Under the pieces are notes generated by a model. The model was not told where the DNA came from. It made no database searches and worked only from the letters and a program-made list of their open reading frames with translations. This document shows positions 27,031 through 34,753 of a stretch of 64,000 nucleotides of DNA, one piece after another. Positions within the stretch are counted from its first letter, which is position 1, and each line of letters starts with the position of its first letter. Origin of the DNA: Stenotrophomonas sp. ZAC14D1_NAIMI4_1 (GTDB taxonomy: Bacteria > Pseudomonadota > Gammaproteobacteria > Xanthomonadales > Xanthomonadaceae); assembly GCF_003086775.1 (NCBI RefSeq), contig NZ_CP026001.1, positions 3,934,125-3,998,124 of the forward strand. The letters run 5' to 3'. The position numbers and the translations under genes were made by a program.

Positions 27031-27650
27031 CCCTTCTGTTGCCAGGCGGCCAGCAATGCGCGGCAATCGGCGAAATGCCAGTCCGCGCGGCCCGGCCAGG
27101 GGTTTTCAGGCAGGTTGACCAGCACGGTCCGCGCACCGGCGGCGCGGCCGCAGTCCAGGTCGTAGGCGTGGTCGCCCACCATCACCGCTGCGTCGGCGCC
27201 GATGCCCCAGCGCCGCAGGTGCTGCTGCACGCCGTCGGGCGACGGCTTGGGCACAGCCTCATCGCGGCCGATGATGCCGCCATCGTCAAACAGATCCCCT
27301 ACCCCGATCGCCTCCAGCGTCAGCTTCGCCAACGCATGGTCATTGCGGGTCAGGATGCCGAGCTGGCAACCGGCCGCAGCCAGCGCGCGCAGCAGCTCGA
27401 CCGCGCCCGGGGCCGGCAGCGCGTCCTCGGCCAGCCCACGCTCGTGGGCCAGCAGCCAGGCGTGCTTCTGCGCCGCCTCCGCACCCGGCAGGCCCGCCAG
27501 ATGCACGAGGATGTCCGCGCTGGGCGGGATGCCCAGTTCGCGCTTGATGCGCTCGAAATCATGCATGGCCACGGTCAGCGTGCCATCCATGTCGAACACC
27601 CAGTGGCGCACGGCCGACAGTGCCGGCGCCACCACCGCCGTGGCCGTCAC
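27027..27650 (-). CDS. HAD-superfamily phosphatase (phosphoglycolate phosphatase-like)
   Basis: Motif I is VFDMDGTL (nucleophile and acid Asp), motif II is ILTRND, the motif III lysine is in PKPSPDGV, and motif IV is MVGDHAYDLDCG. Length is 207 residues from a GTG at 27650 that overlaps the stop of the upstream lipoprotein gene (GTGA); other GTG codons at 27656 or 27659 are possible. It probably dephosphorylates a small metabolite such as a sugar phosphate. The TAG stop codon is supplied by the CTAC end of a REP element in the adjacent duplication. Confidence 0.85.
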   Translation of the reverse strand: MTATAVVAPALSAVRHWVFDMDGTLTVAMHDFERIKRELGIPPSADILVHLAGLPGAEAAQKHAWLLAHERGLAEDALPAPGAVELLRALAAAGCQLGILTRNDHALAKLTLEAIGVGDLFDDGGIIGRDEAVPKPSPDGVQQHLRRWGIGADAAVMVGDHAYDLDCGRAAGARTVLVNLPENPWPGRADWHFADCRALLAAWQQKG

Positions 27651-28378
27651 TTCCACCACTGCGGCATGCGGCTGGTATCCACGCCGCCGGTCTCGAACAC
27701 GGCCGTGCGGGTGCCACCGGCCTTCACCGGGAACTCGATGCTGATCGACTTGCCCTTCTGCGCCAGCTTCCACAGCGCCTTCTGGTCGGTGATGAACATG
27801 GCGATGGCCTCGTCGGTCTTCGGCCGCCAGGCCGCCATCGAGATCGGCTTGCCATCGTCCACGGTCACTTTCACCGTGCACTGCGGGCAGCGGAAATCAC
27901 CGGCCTGCAGCACCAGGTAGGCGTGGCGCTTCCACTCGGGATGGTCGCGGAAGACCAGCTGCACCGGCTTGGCGCCGCTGCCATCCACGTCCACCCGTTC
28001 CTTGCTGTAGATGGTGGCCGAGACCTGCTTGCCCTTCGTGCCGACCGGAATCTCGTTGTACTGCCACAGCGCCTGCAGCCGGCGCAGGTCGCGCGCGGCA
28101 TCGGCCTTGGCCTTCACTTCGTCGAAGCCGGCGGCGATGCGCTCGGCCGCCTCGGTGTCCTTGTACTGGTCCAGCAGCGAGCCGCCGTGGATGCGCGCAC
28201 GCTCCCAGTCCTGCGCGGCCACGGCCGTGTCGTACTGCTTGGCCACGTCTTCAGCCTTGGCTTCCTTCTGCGCCTGGGCGGCGGCAGCGGCGGCTTCCTG
28301 CGCCTTGCGCTCCTCCTCGGGGTTGCTGCAGGCGGCCAGGGCCAGGGCACAGGCGGTGATCAGGATCAGTCGTTTCAT
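27647..28378 (-). CDS. Lipoprotein of unknown function
   Basis: 243 residues with lipobox ALAAC (Cys17). The segment after the anchor is an Ala/Glu/Lys-rich coiled coil (about 20-55). The remaining 150 residues show a Cys-X2-Cys pair (FRCPQCTVKV) and a compact beta-rich pattern ending DTSRMPQWWK. No enzyme motif is recognised. It is followed with a 4-bp overlap by the HAD phosphatase gene, so the two are coupled. Confidence 0.75.
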   Translation of the reverse strand: MKRLILITACALALAACSNPEEERKAQEAAAAAAQAQKEAKAEDVAKQYDTAVAAQDWERARIHGGSLLDQYKDTEAAERIAAGFDEVKAKADAARDLRRLQALWQYNEIPVGTKGKQVSATIYSKERVDVDGSGAKPVQLVFRDHPEWKRHAYLVLQAGDFRCPQCTVKVTVDDGKPISMAAWRPKTDEAIAMFITDQKALWKLAQKGKSISIEFPVKAGGTRTAVFETGGVDTSRMPQWWK

Positions 28379-28476
28379 GCGGAAGTCCTTTGCGGGTGCC
28401 CCCCGATTCTATCGGCGGCGGATGGCGGATACAGCAACGGCGGGTTTCCCCGCCGTTGCCGGTGACGCAGTGCCTG

Positions 28477-28502
28477 GTTGCCGGCCAGCGGCCGGCACTA
28501 CC
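28477..28502. repeat. Single SMAG/REP palindrome
   Basis: ccggccagcggccggcacta with a CTAC end lies 2 bp beyond the stop codon of the M1 peptidase gene, where it probably acts as a 3' hairpin. Confidence 0.85.
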
Positions 28503-28504
28503 CG

Positions 28505-30433
28505 TTACTTGGCTTCAGCCTTGGCCAGCAGATCCTGGACCGAGGCGGTGGTGATCGGGTGGTAGCCCGGCTTGGCCTTCTCGAAGGCCGCCTTGGCCAG
28601 CTCCAGACCCTTCGGGGTCTTCACCAGTTCGGCGTAGATCGGCATGATCAGCTTGCGGCGGCCGACGCGCTCGATGAACGCCGCGGCGGCGTCATTGGCC
28701 TGCTCGTAGCCGCTGCGGATCGCCAGCGGGTACCAGCGCATGGCGATTTCACCATTGGCGGTGCCAGTGAAGTGGTAGGCCTTATCCAGCGTGGCCAGCT
28801 TGTCCAGCGGCAGGGTGGCGCCCAGGCCGTCGATGAAGCGGACCCATTCCTGGGTGCCCCACTCGGCGGTGACCTGGCTGCCCGGCAGGCTGCCGGCGCC
28901 GGAGAACGCGATGCGCGCGGCGTCGACGCTGCTGAAGTTGCGCGACTGTGCCTTGGTGGCGAACGAGGGGATGCCCGGCTCGTCCAGCCATGCCTTCAGC
29001 TCGGCCTCGCTCACCGCCGAGGGGTTCTTCGGCAGCAGGTTCTTCTTCAGGTACTCGACGAACTGGTCGGTGTTGGCGCTCTGGAAGGCATGGTCATCGA
29101 ACCAGCCACGCAGGAACGGGTCGAAGGTTTCGCGACCGAAGCGCTGTTCCAGGAACTCCAGGAACCACGAACCCTTGACGTAGGCGACCTGGCTCAGGGC
29201 TTCGTCGGGGTCACGCTCGTTCAGCGGCGGCAGGGCCAGGGCTTGGTCGGCCGGGCTCATATCCTTCACTTCGGCCAGCAGGTCGGTCTGGTCGATCTGC
29301 TTCTCCATCTCGGCCATCTCCTTGCCGTACAGGGCTTCGGTGATGCGGCCCTGGACGTAGGTGGTGAAGCCTTCATTGAGCCAGATGTCCTTCCAGCTGG
29401 CGTTGGTCACCAGGTTGCCCGACCAGCTGTGCGCCAGTTCGTGGGCGACCAGCGAGACCAGCGACTTGTCGCCGACGATCACGGTCGGGGTGGCGAAGGT
29501 CAGGCGCGGGTTTTCCATGCCACCGAACGGGAACGACGGCGGCAGCACCAGCATGTCGTAGCGGCCCCAGCGGTATTCGCCGTACAGCTTCTCGGCGGCA
29601 CCGATCATCTTCTCGGTGTCTTCGAATTCCTTGGCGGCCTTGTTGACCATGGTCGGCTCGGCCCAGACGCCGGAGCGGCCGGAAATCGGCTCGAACACCA
29701 GGTCACCGGCGGCGATGGCCAGCAGGTAGGACGGGATCGGCTGCGGCATCTTGAAGGTGTAATCACCATCACGCGCGGCCTTCGGGTCGTTGTCGGCGCT
29801 CATCAGCACCATCACGTCCGGGCGCGAGGTCACGTGCGCGCTGTAGGTGAAACGCACGCTCGGGGTGTCCTGCAGCGGCACCCACGAACGGGCGTGGATG
29901 GCCTGCGACTGGCTGAACATGAAGGGCAGCTTCTTGCCCTCGGTCATCGACGGCTCCAGCCACTGCAGGCCCGAGGCGGTCGGTGCGGTGTGGTAGCTCA
30001 CTTCCACCTTGGCCGGCTGTTCCGGCGCTTCGATGGTCAGCTTGCTGCCGAAGACCTTGTCAACCGGCGCCAGTTCGAACTTCAGCGGGCTGCGCGCGCC
30101 GTCGGCGGCGATGGCCTCGACCTTGGACACGTTCAGCTCGCGGGTGTCGAGCACCAGCTGCTGGGCGTCCTTCTGCTTCCATTCCAGGGTGTAGGTGGCG
30201 GTGCCGCCGATCTGCTTCTGGTCGAAGTCCAGCTTCAGATCCAGCGCGATGTCCTTGATGACGACCTTGTCCGGCTCGGCGTACGAGCTTTCGTCGTGGC
30301 TGCGGTTCTCGGCGTTCACGGGGGCGGCGGGAGCCTTTTCGGCAGTCGGGGCGGCGGCGGGCGCGGCCGCCTCCTGGGAGCAGCCGGCGGCCAGGGCCAC
30401 GGCCAGCGGAAGGAGCATCAGCGGATTACGCAT
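28505..30433 (-). CDS. M1-family zinc aminopeptidase lipoprotein
   Basis: 642 residues with a lipoprotein-type N-terminus (LAVALAAGC). The gluzincin motif is complete: HELAHSW with the second glutamate in NEGFTTYV, and the exopeptidase motif GGMEN precedes it. A C-terminal helical domain like that of leukotriene A4 hydrolase follows. It probably removes N-terminal residues from peptides in the periplasm or at the outer membrane. An Ala-rich linker lies between the lipid-anchored Cys and the catalytic part. It is monocistronic. Confidence 0.92.
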   Translation of the reverse strand: MRNPLMLLPLAVALAAGCSQEAAAPAAAPTAEKAPAAPVNAENRSHDESSYAEPDKVVIKDIALDLKLDFDQKQIGGTATYTLEWKQKDAQQLVLDTRELNVSKVEAIAADGARSPLKFELAPVDKVFGSKLTIEAPEQPAKVEVSYHTAPTASGLQWLEPSMTEGKKLPFMFSQSQAIHARSWVPLQDTPSVRFTYSAHVTSRPDVMVLMSADNDPKAARDGDYTFKMPQPIPSYLLAIAAGDLVFEPISGRSGVWAEPTMVNKAAKEFEDTEKMIGAAEKLYGEYRWGRYDMLVLPPSFPFGGMENPRLTFATPTVIVGDKSLVSLVAHELAHSWSGNLVTNASWKDIWLNEGFTTYVQGRITEALYGKEMAEMEKQIDQTDLLAEVKDMSPADQALALPPLNERDPDEALSQVAYVKGSWFLEFLEQRFGRETFDPFLRGWFDDHAFQSANTDQFVEYLKKNLLPKNPSAVSEAELKAWLDEPGIPSFATKAQSRNFSSVDAARIAFSGAGSLPGSQVTAEWGTQEWVRFIDGLGATLPLDKLATLDKAYHFTGTANGEIAMRWYPLAIRSGYEQANDAAAAFIERVGRRKLIMPIYAELVKTPKGLELAKAAFEKAKPGYHPITTASVQDLLAKAEAK

Positions 30434-30550
30434 GAATCGGGACCGTTACGGGGATCAAACCCCAATGGTACCTCGCCCCCGCCCCGGACGCGTTGCGCGA
30501 TGCGGGGTAAGGCCGGCCGGGGGCCGGCCCTGCGCCTGCGGCGCCGGGTT

Positions 30551-30633
30551 TCTGGTAGGTGCCAACCTTGGTTGGCACGGATGTGTCAGCGCCCGGTGCG
30601 GGCGCGTGCCAACCAAGGTTGGCACCTACCAGA
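30551..30633. repeat. Perfect 28-bp inverted repeat (GTAGGTGCCAACC subtype)
   Basis: The arms at 30551-30578 and 30606-30633 are exact reverse complements with a GTAGGTGCCAACCTTGGTTG core. The element sits 7 bp beyond the ubiE stop and may end that transcript. Confidence 0.9.
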
Positions 30634-30640
30634 GCAGGAA

Positions 30641-31402
30641 TTACAGCTTGTAGCCGGAGTGGATCGAGACGATGCCGCCGGTCAGGTTCTTGTAGTGGCA
30701 GCGCTCGAAGCCGGCCTGCCCCATCATCGCCTTCAATTCTTCCTGCGGCGGGTGCTTGCGGATGCTCTCGGCCAGGTACTGGTAGCTGTCCGAATCGTTG
30801 GCGAACAGCTTGCCCAGCTTCGGCAGGATCCTGAACGAGTGGAAGTCGTAGATCGGCTTGAACCAGTCGGCGGTGACTTCGGAGAACTCCAGCACGCGGG
30901 CCTGGCCGCCCACCTTCAGCACGCGGTACATCTCGCGCAGGCCGGCGTCCTTGTCGGTCACGTTGCGCAGGCCGAAGGCGATGGTCACCAGGTCGAAACT
31001 GTTGTCCGGGAACGGCAGGGCTTCGGCATTGCACTGCACGTAGTCCAGGCCGAGCACCAGGCCGCGGTTGGTCAGGCGGTCACGGCCGACCGACAGCATG
31101 CCGGCATTGATGTCGCCCAGCACCACCGACCCCTCGGCGCCCACGCGCTCCTTCAGCAGGGCGGCGATATCGCCAGTGCCGCCGGCCAGGTCGAGCACGC
31201 GGTCACCCGGCTTCACCTGCGCGGTGGCCACGTAATAGCGCTTCCAGGCCCGGTGCACGCCGAGGCTCATCAGGTCGTTCATCAGGTCGTAGCTGCGCGC
31301 GACCGAGGTGAACACCTCGCCGACAAGCTTCTGCTTGTCCTTGGCGGCCACGTCGCGGAACCCAAAATGGGTGGTACCGGATTTGTAGGGGGATTCGCTC
31401 AT
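30641..31402 (-). CDS. ubiE: Ubiquinone/menaquinone C-methyltransferase UbiE
   Basis: 253 residues, matching the family. The N-terminal signature ([19 protein letters not shown]), the SAM-binding motif [15 protein letters not shown] and the motif [20 protein letters not shown] are present, and the protein ends in the usual SIHSGYKL. It methylates the benzoquinol ring in ubiquinone synthesis. It is divergent from the deaminase gene across an 80-bp spacer. Confidence 0.96.
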   Translation of the reverse strand: MSESPYKSGTTHFGFRDVAAKDKQKLVGEVFTSVARSYDLMNDLMSLGVHRAWKRYYVATAQVKPGDRVLDLAGGTGDIAALLKERVGAEGSVVLGDINAGMLSVGRDRLTNRGLVLGLDYVQCNAEALPFPDNSFDLVTIAFGLRNVTDKDAGLREMYRVLKVGGQARVLEFSEVTADWFKPIYDFHSFRILPKLGKLFANDSDSYQYLAESIRKHPPQEELKAMMGQAGFERCHYKNLTGGIVSIHSGYKL

Positions 31403-31482
31403 GCGCTGATTATCGCACCGCCGGGGCCGCTGCGGGGTAACCGGGCCTTATCATGGCGGCCCATGACCCACCGGAGCCCCGC

Positions 31483-31935
31483 ATGATCACCACGCCCGAC
31501 TACCAGGCCCTGCTGCAGACCGCCATCGCCGAAGCCCGACAGGGCCTGGCCGAGGGCGGCGTGCCGATCGGCGCGGCGCTGTACCACAACGATGGCCGCC
31601 TGCTCGGCTGCGGCCACAACCGCCGCGTGCAGGAAGGCGATCCGTCCGTGCACGGCGAAACCGATGCCTTCCGCAAGGCCGGCCGCCAGCGCCGCTACCA
31701 GGACACCATCATGGTCACCACCCTGGCCCCGTGCTGGTACTGCTCGGGCCTGGTGCGCCAGTTCAACATCGGCACCGTGGTGGTGGGTGAATCGCGCACC
31801 TTCCAGGGCGGCATCGACTGGCTGCGCGGGAACGGCGTCAACGTGATCGACCTGGACAGCCAGGAATGCGTCGACCTGCTGGGCGGCTTCATTGCGCAGT
31901 ATCCGGAAATCTGGAACGAAGACATCGGCGAATAA
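31483..31935 (+). CDS. Cytosine/nucleoside deaminase of the fungal FCY1 type
   Basis: 150 residues. Zinc-site motifs: H57-G-E59 (VHGETDAFRKAGR) with E59 as proton shuttle, and C83/C86 in APCWYC. The similarity to yeast cytosine deaminase extends past the zinc site: EGGVPIG near residue 24, GHNRR (Asn46, equivalent to the pyrimidine-contacting Asn) and the C-terminal EDIGE, whose Asp contacts the base in the yeast enzyme. Bacterial cytosine deaminase CodA is unrelated (amidohydrolase fold). Deamination of cytosine or a related base is likely, exact substrate uncertain. The start at 31483 is preferred over 31453 on length. Confidence 0.82.
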   Translation: MITTPDYQALLQTAIAEARQGLAEGGVPIGAALYHNDGRLLGCGHNRRVQEGDPSVHGETDAFRKAGRQRRYQDTIMVTTLAPCWYCSGLVRQFNIGTVVVGESRTFQGGIDWLRGNGVNVIDLDSQECVDLLGGFIAQYPEIWNEDIGE

Positions 31936-31978
31936 GCGCCGCATTTCCGTTCCACGCACAGCTACATGAACGCTTCAG

Positions 31979-32002
31979 AGCCGGCACAGCCTTGTGCCGG
32001 CT
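31979..32002 (+). terminator. Hairpin after the deaminase gene
   Basis: A perfect 10-bp stem (agccggcaca / tgtgccggct) with a gcct loop begins 43 bp past the stop codon. It lacks a good T-tract, so strength as a terminator is uncertain. Confidence 0.5.
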
Positions 32003-32134
32003 GCCTCTGCACAGGCCGATGTGCGCTGGCGCACAGTCAGCTGGATAAACCACACACGCGCTGCTAACACCGCCTTCGCACGGCGCGCCTACGGTGGAAT
32101 CACCGGGGCCTTCCTGTCCCGGGGGAGCAAGCCC

Positions 32135-32392
32135 ATGAGCGCGCACGCCGTACGCCCCTTGCCCGACCCCGCCCTCGCCGGCATCCGCGACCGATTGACG
32201 CAGCAGTTCGCGCTGCATCGGCGTGGTGCGCCGTTCTGGGCCGCATTCCAGGACATGCAGCAGGAAATCACCCGCGATCATCCGCGCGACCACGTGCGCC
32301 TGTGCAACGCGATGGCCGACATGGCCGAAGACCTGGGTGCCGTTGAACACGCGCAGCTGATCGATGGCAACACCGGCTGCACGCCGCGCTGA
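32135..32392 (+). CDS. Small hypothetical protein
   Basis: 85 residues from an ATG preceded by cgggggagc as ribosome binding site. The composition is balanced with several His and Asp residues, no membrane segment and no signal peptide. No family is recognised. It lies 75 bp ahead of another small gene on the same strand and may be co-transcribed with it. Codon use, with GC-rich third positions in this frame, supports it being real. Confidence 0.55.
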   Translation: MSAHAVRPLPDPALAGIRDRLTQQFALHRRGAPFWAAFQDMQQEITRDHPRDHVRLCNAMADMAEDLGAVEHAQLIDGNTGCTPR

Positions 32393-32467
32393 CACTGCAT
32401 GCACCGGCACCTGCGCCACACTGCGATGAACCCCCACTCCCTGCCACCCCAACCGAATTGGAATGCC

Positions 32468-32794
32468 ATGCACGCTGAAGTCCCCGCCATCCCACCGGTC
32501 ATCGACGTTGATGCTGAGCTCGATCACTGGCGCCGGCAGCATGCCGACGGTGCCCTGCCGCACAACTCGTTCGGCTCCTACGTGCCGTGGATCAAGTTCG
32601 CCTGCGATTCGCTGATCACCCAGCCGCGCGCCAGCAACGCCGAGCGCGACGAAACGTTCCAGACCCAGTACGCCCTGCAGATCATGCCGCGCCTGAGCGA
32701 GGCGCAGGCCCGCGAATTCGTCGACCGCTGCTGGCAGCACGTCTACCAGACCAGCCGCGTGCGCCTGCAGGACGCCCCGCGCCTGCGCGCCTGA
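32468..32794 (+). CDS. Small hypothetical protein
   Basis: 108 residues from the ATG at 32468; a longer form from 32426 is possible. It is an acidic, aromatic-rich soluble protein (ELDHWRRQHADGALPHNSFGSY at the N-terminus) with a helical C-terminal half. No known domain is recognised. It is flanked by another small gene upstream and the iron-permease-like gene downstream, all on the plus strand. Confidence 0.55.
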   Translation: MHAEVPAIPPVIDVDAELDHWRRQHADGALPHNSFGSYVPWIKFACDSLITQPRASNAERDETFQTQYALQIMPRLSEAQAREFVDRCWQHVYQTSRVRLQDAPRLRA

Positions 32795-32867
32795 GCCCCA
32801 TCGCGGCTGCACGGCCCGTGCACGGGCCGCTGCCGATCATCCTCGTCACCTGGGTGGAACGACGACG

Positions 32868-33290
32868 ATGAAAGCAAGAAACCTGTTCAATACGATCGCC
32901 AAGAAGGCCGCGGCCGCCACCGGCTCGCCGTGGACCTTCCTGGCAGCGGTGGCGATCGTGGTGATCTGGGGCATCAGCGGCCCCGTGTTCGGCTTCAACG
33001 ATACCTGGCAGCTGGTGATCAACACCGGCACCACCATCATCACCTTCCTGATGGTGTTCCTGATCCAGCACACGCAGAATTCGGACACCGCGGCGATGCA
33101 GATCAAGCTGGACGAGCTGATCCGCGCCACGGCCGACGCCAACAACGAGCTGCTGGACCTTGAGGAAATGGACGAAGAACGGCTGGAGGAGATCCGCGCC
33201 GAGTACGAGCGCATGGCCCGCGAGGCCGGCGACGCGCTGGCCCGGGTGCGCTCCTGCCGCGCGCCCCCGCGCGATGACGAGGCGGTTTGA
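32868..33290 (+). CDS. Low-affinity iron permease family small membrane protein
   Basis: 140 residues with two membrane segments (about 22-42 and 52-70). The pattern GSPWTFLAAVAIVVIWGISGP and NTGTTIITFLMVFLIQHTQN followed by a coiled coil (ADANNELLDLEEMDEERLEEI) is that of the bacterial 'low affinity iron permease' family related to part of yeast Fet4. Direct evidence for iron transport by the short bacterial forms is weak. The C-terminal tail is probably cytoplasmic. It is convergent with smeF across a perfect palindrome. Confidence 0.8.
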   Translation: MKARNLFNTIAKKAAAATGSPWTFLAAVAIVVIWGISGPVFGFNDTWQLVINTGTTIITFLMVFLIQHTQNSDTAAMQIKLDELIRATADANNELLDLEEMDEERLEEIRAEYERMAREAGDALARVRSCRAPPRDDEAV

Positions 33291-33306
33291 CGCGACCTGA
33301 TACGGA

Positions 33307-33358
33307 AATGCCGGCCAGCGGCCGGCACTACCGGTAGTGCCGGCCGCTGGCCGGCATT
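33307..33358. repeat. 52-bp perfect palindrome made of two abutting REP elements
   Basis: Two SMAG units in inverted orientation abut without a spacer (the join is ctaccggtag), so all 52 bp form one perfect palindrome. It fills the gap between the convergent iron-permease-like gene and smeF and could fold into a cruciform or act as a bidirectional terminator. Confidence 0.93.
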
Positions 33359-33367
33359 CCCTTTACC

Positions 33368-34753
33368 TCAACCGCGCTCGTGCCAGCCGCCGCCCAGTAC
33401 CTTGTACAGGGTGATGCGGTTGGTCTGCTGGGCCAGCTCCGTCTGCAGGCGGGTCTGCTGCGCGCTGTAGGCGGTACGACGTGCGTCCAGCAGGGTCACG
33501 AAGCTGTCCAGGCCGGCGTCATAGCGTGCCTGCGACAGGCGGTTGGCCGTTTCGGCCGCATCCACCAGGCGCTGCTGCGCGCTCACCTGCTCGTCCAGGC
33601 TGACATTCAGTGCCAGCGCGTCGGAGGTTTCGCGGAAACCGCTCTGGATCGCCTTCTCGTACTGCGCCAGGGCGATATCGCGGTCCGCATTGGCCACCGA
33701 CAGGTTCGCGCGCAGCTTGCCGCCCTGGAAGATCGGCAGGGTGATCTTCGGCAGGAAACTCCACACGCGGGTGCCGCTGTCGAACAGGTTGGACAGTTCG
33801 CCCGAGCCACTGCCGATGCTGCCGGTCAGGGTGATGCTGGGGAAGAACGCAGCGCGCGCGGCACCGATGTTGGCGTTGGCCGCCAGCAGCTGGTGTTCGG
33901 CGGCCATGATGTCCGGGCGCTGCAGCAGCACGTCGCTGGGCAGGCCCGCCGGCGGCGGGGCCAGGGCCAGCAGCTGCGGTTCGATGCTGTCCGGCAGCAG
34001 GTCCGCATCGACCTGGCCACCGGCCAGCAGCGCCAGCGCGTTGCGGTCCTGGGCCAGCTGCCCGCGCAGGCGGGCGGCATCGGTACGCGCGGTTTCCACC
34101 AGCGTGCGGGTCTGGCTCAGTTCCAGACCGGAACTGCCGCCGCGTTCATGGCGGGCCTCGGCCAGGCGCAGCGAATCCTCGTAGGTCTTCAGCGTAGCCT
34201 CGGAAATCCTCAGCTGCTGCGCATCGGCACCGTAGGTCAGCCAGGCGGTGGCGGTCTCGGCCACCAGGCTCAGCTGCGCGTTGCGGCGGTTGGCGGCCAC
34301 GGCGAAGTACTGCTGCAACGCAGATTCGCTGAGGTTGCGCACGCGGCCGAACAGATCCAGTTCGAAGTCGGCCACGCCCACGCCGGCGGTGAACTGCTCG
34401 GTGACGCCCGCATTGGTGCCCTGCCGTTCCATCTGGCCGGTGGCGGCCAGGCCGGGCACGCGGTCGGCGCGCTGCACGCGGTACTGGCCGCGTGCCTTTT
34501 CCACGTTCAGCACGGCCACGCGCAGGTCGCGGTTGTTGTCCAGCGCCTGGCCGATCACCTGCTGCAGGCGCTCATCGGCGAAGAAGTCACGCCAGCCCAG
34601 TGCAGCAACATCGGTGACCTCGCCCTGGCTCGCCTCGGCCGGCCACTGCGCCGGAATGCCCGGAGCAACGGCGGTGTCCTTCGGCTCCAGGGTCGAACAG
34701 CCGGCCAGGCCCAGGCTGGCGACGAGCGCCAGCAGCAAGGGGGTCTTATTCAT
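33368..34753 (-). CDS. smeF: SmeF outer-membrane factor of the SmeDEF efflux pump
   Basis: 461 residues from the ATG at 34753, which overlaps the smeE stop by 8 bp. It is a lipoprotein (lipobox LGLAGC, Cys18) of the OprM/NodT family with two repeated outer-membrane efflux domains rich in long helices (about 60-250 and 270-450). It forms the outer-membrane channel through which SmeDE substrates leave the cell. Gene order smeD-smeE-smeF with divergent smeT matches the known S. maltophilia locus. Confidence 0.94.
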   Translation of the reverse strand: MNKTPLLLALVASLGLAGCSTLEPKDTAVAPGIPAQWPAEASQGEVTDVAALGWRDFFADERLQQVIGQALDNNRDLRVAVLNVEKARGQYRVQRADRVPGLAATGQMERQGTNAGVTEQFTAGVGVADFELDLFGRVRNLSESALQQYFAVAANRRNAQLSLVAETATAWLTYGADAQQLRISEATLKTYEDSLRLAEARHERGGSSGLELSQTRTLVETARTDAARLRGQLAQDRNALALLAGGQVDADLLPDSIEPQLLALAPPPAGLPSDVLLQRPDIMAAEHQLLAANANIGAARAAFFPSITLTGSIGSGSGELSNLFDSGTRVWSFLPKITLPIFQGGKLRANLSVANADRDIALAQYEKAIQSGFRETSDALALNVSLDEQVSAQQRLVDAAETANRLSQARYDAGLDSFVTLLDARRTAYSAQQTRLQTELAQQTNRITLYKVLGGGWHERG

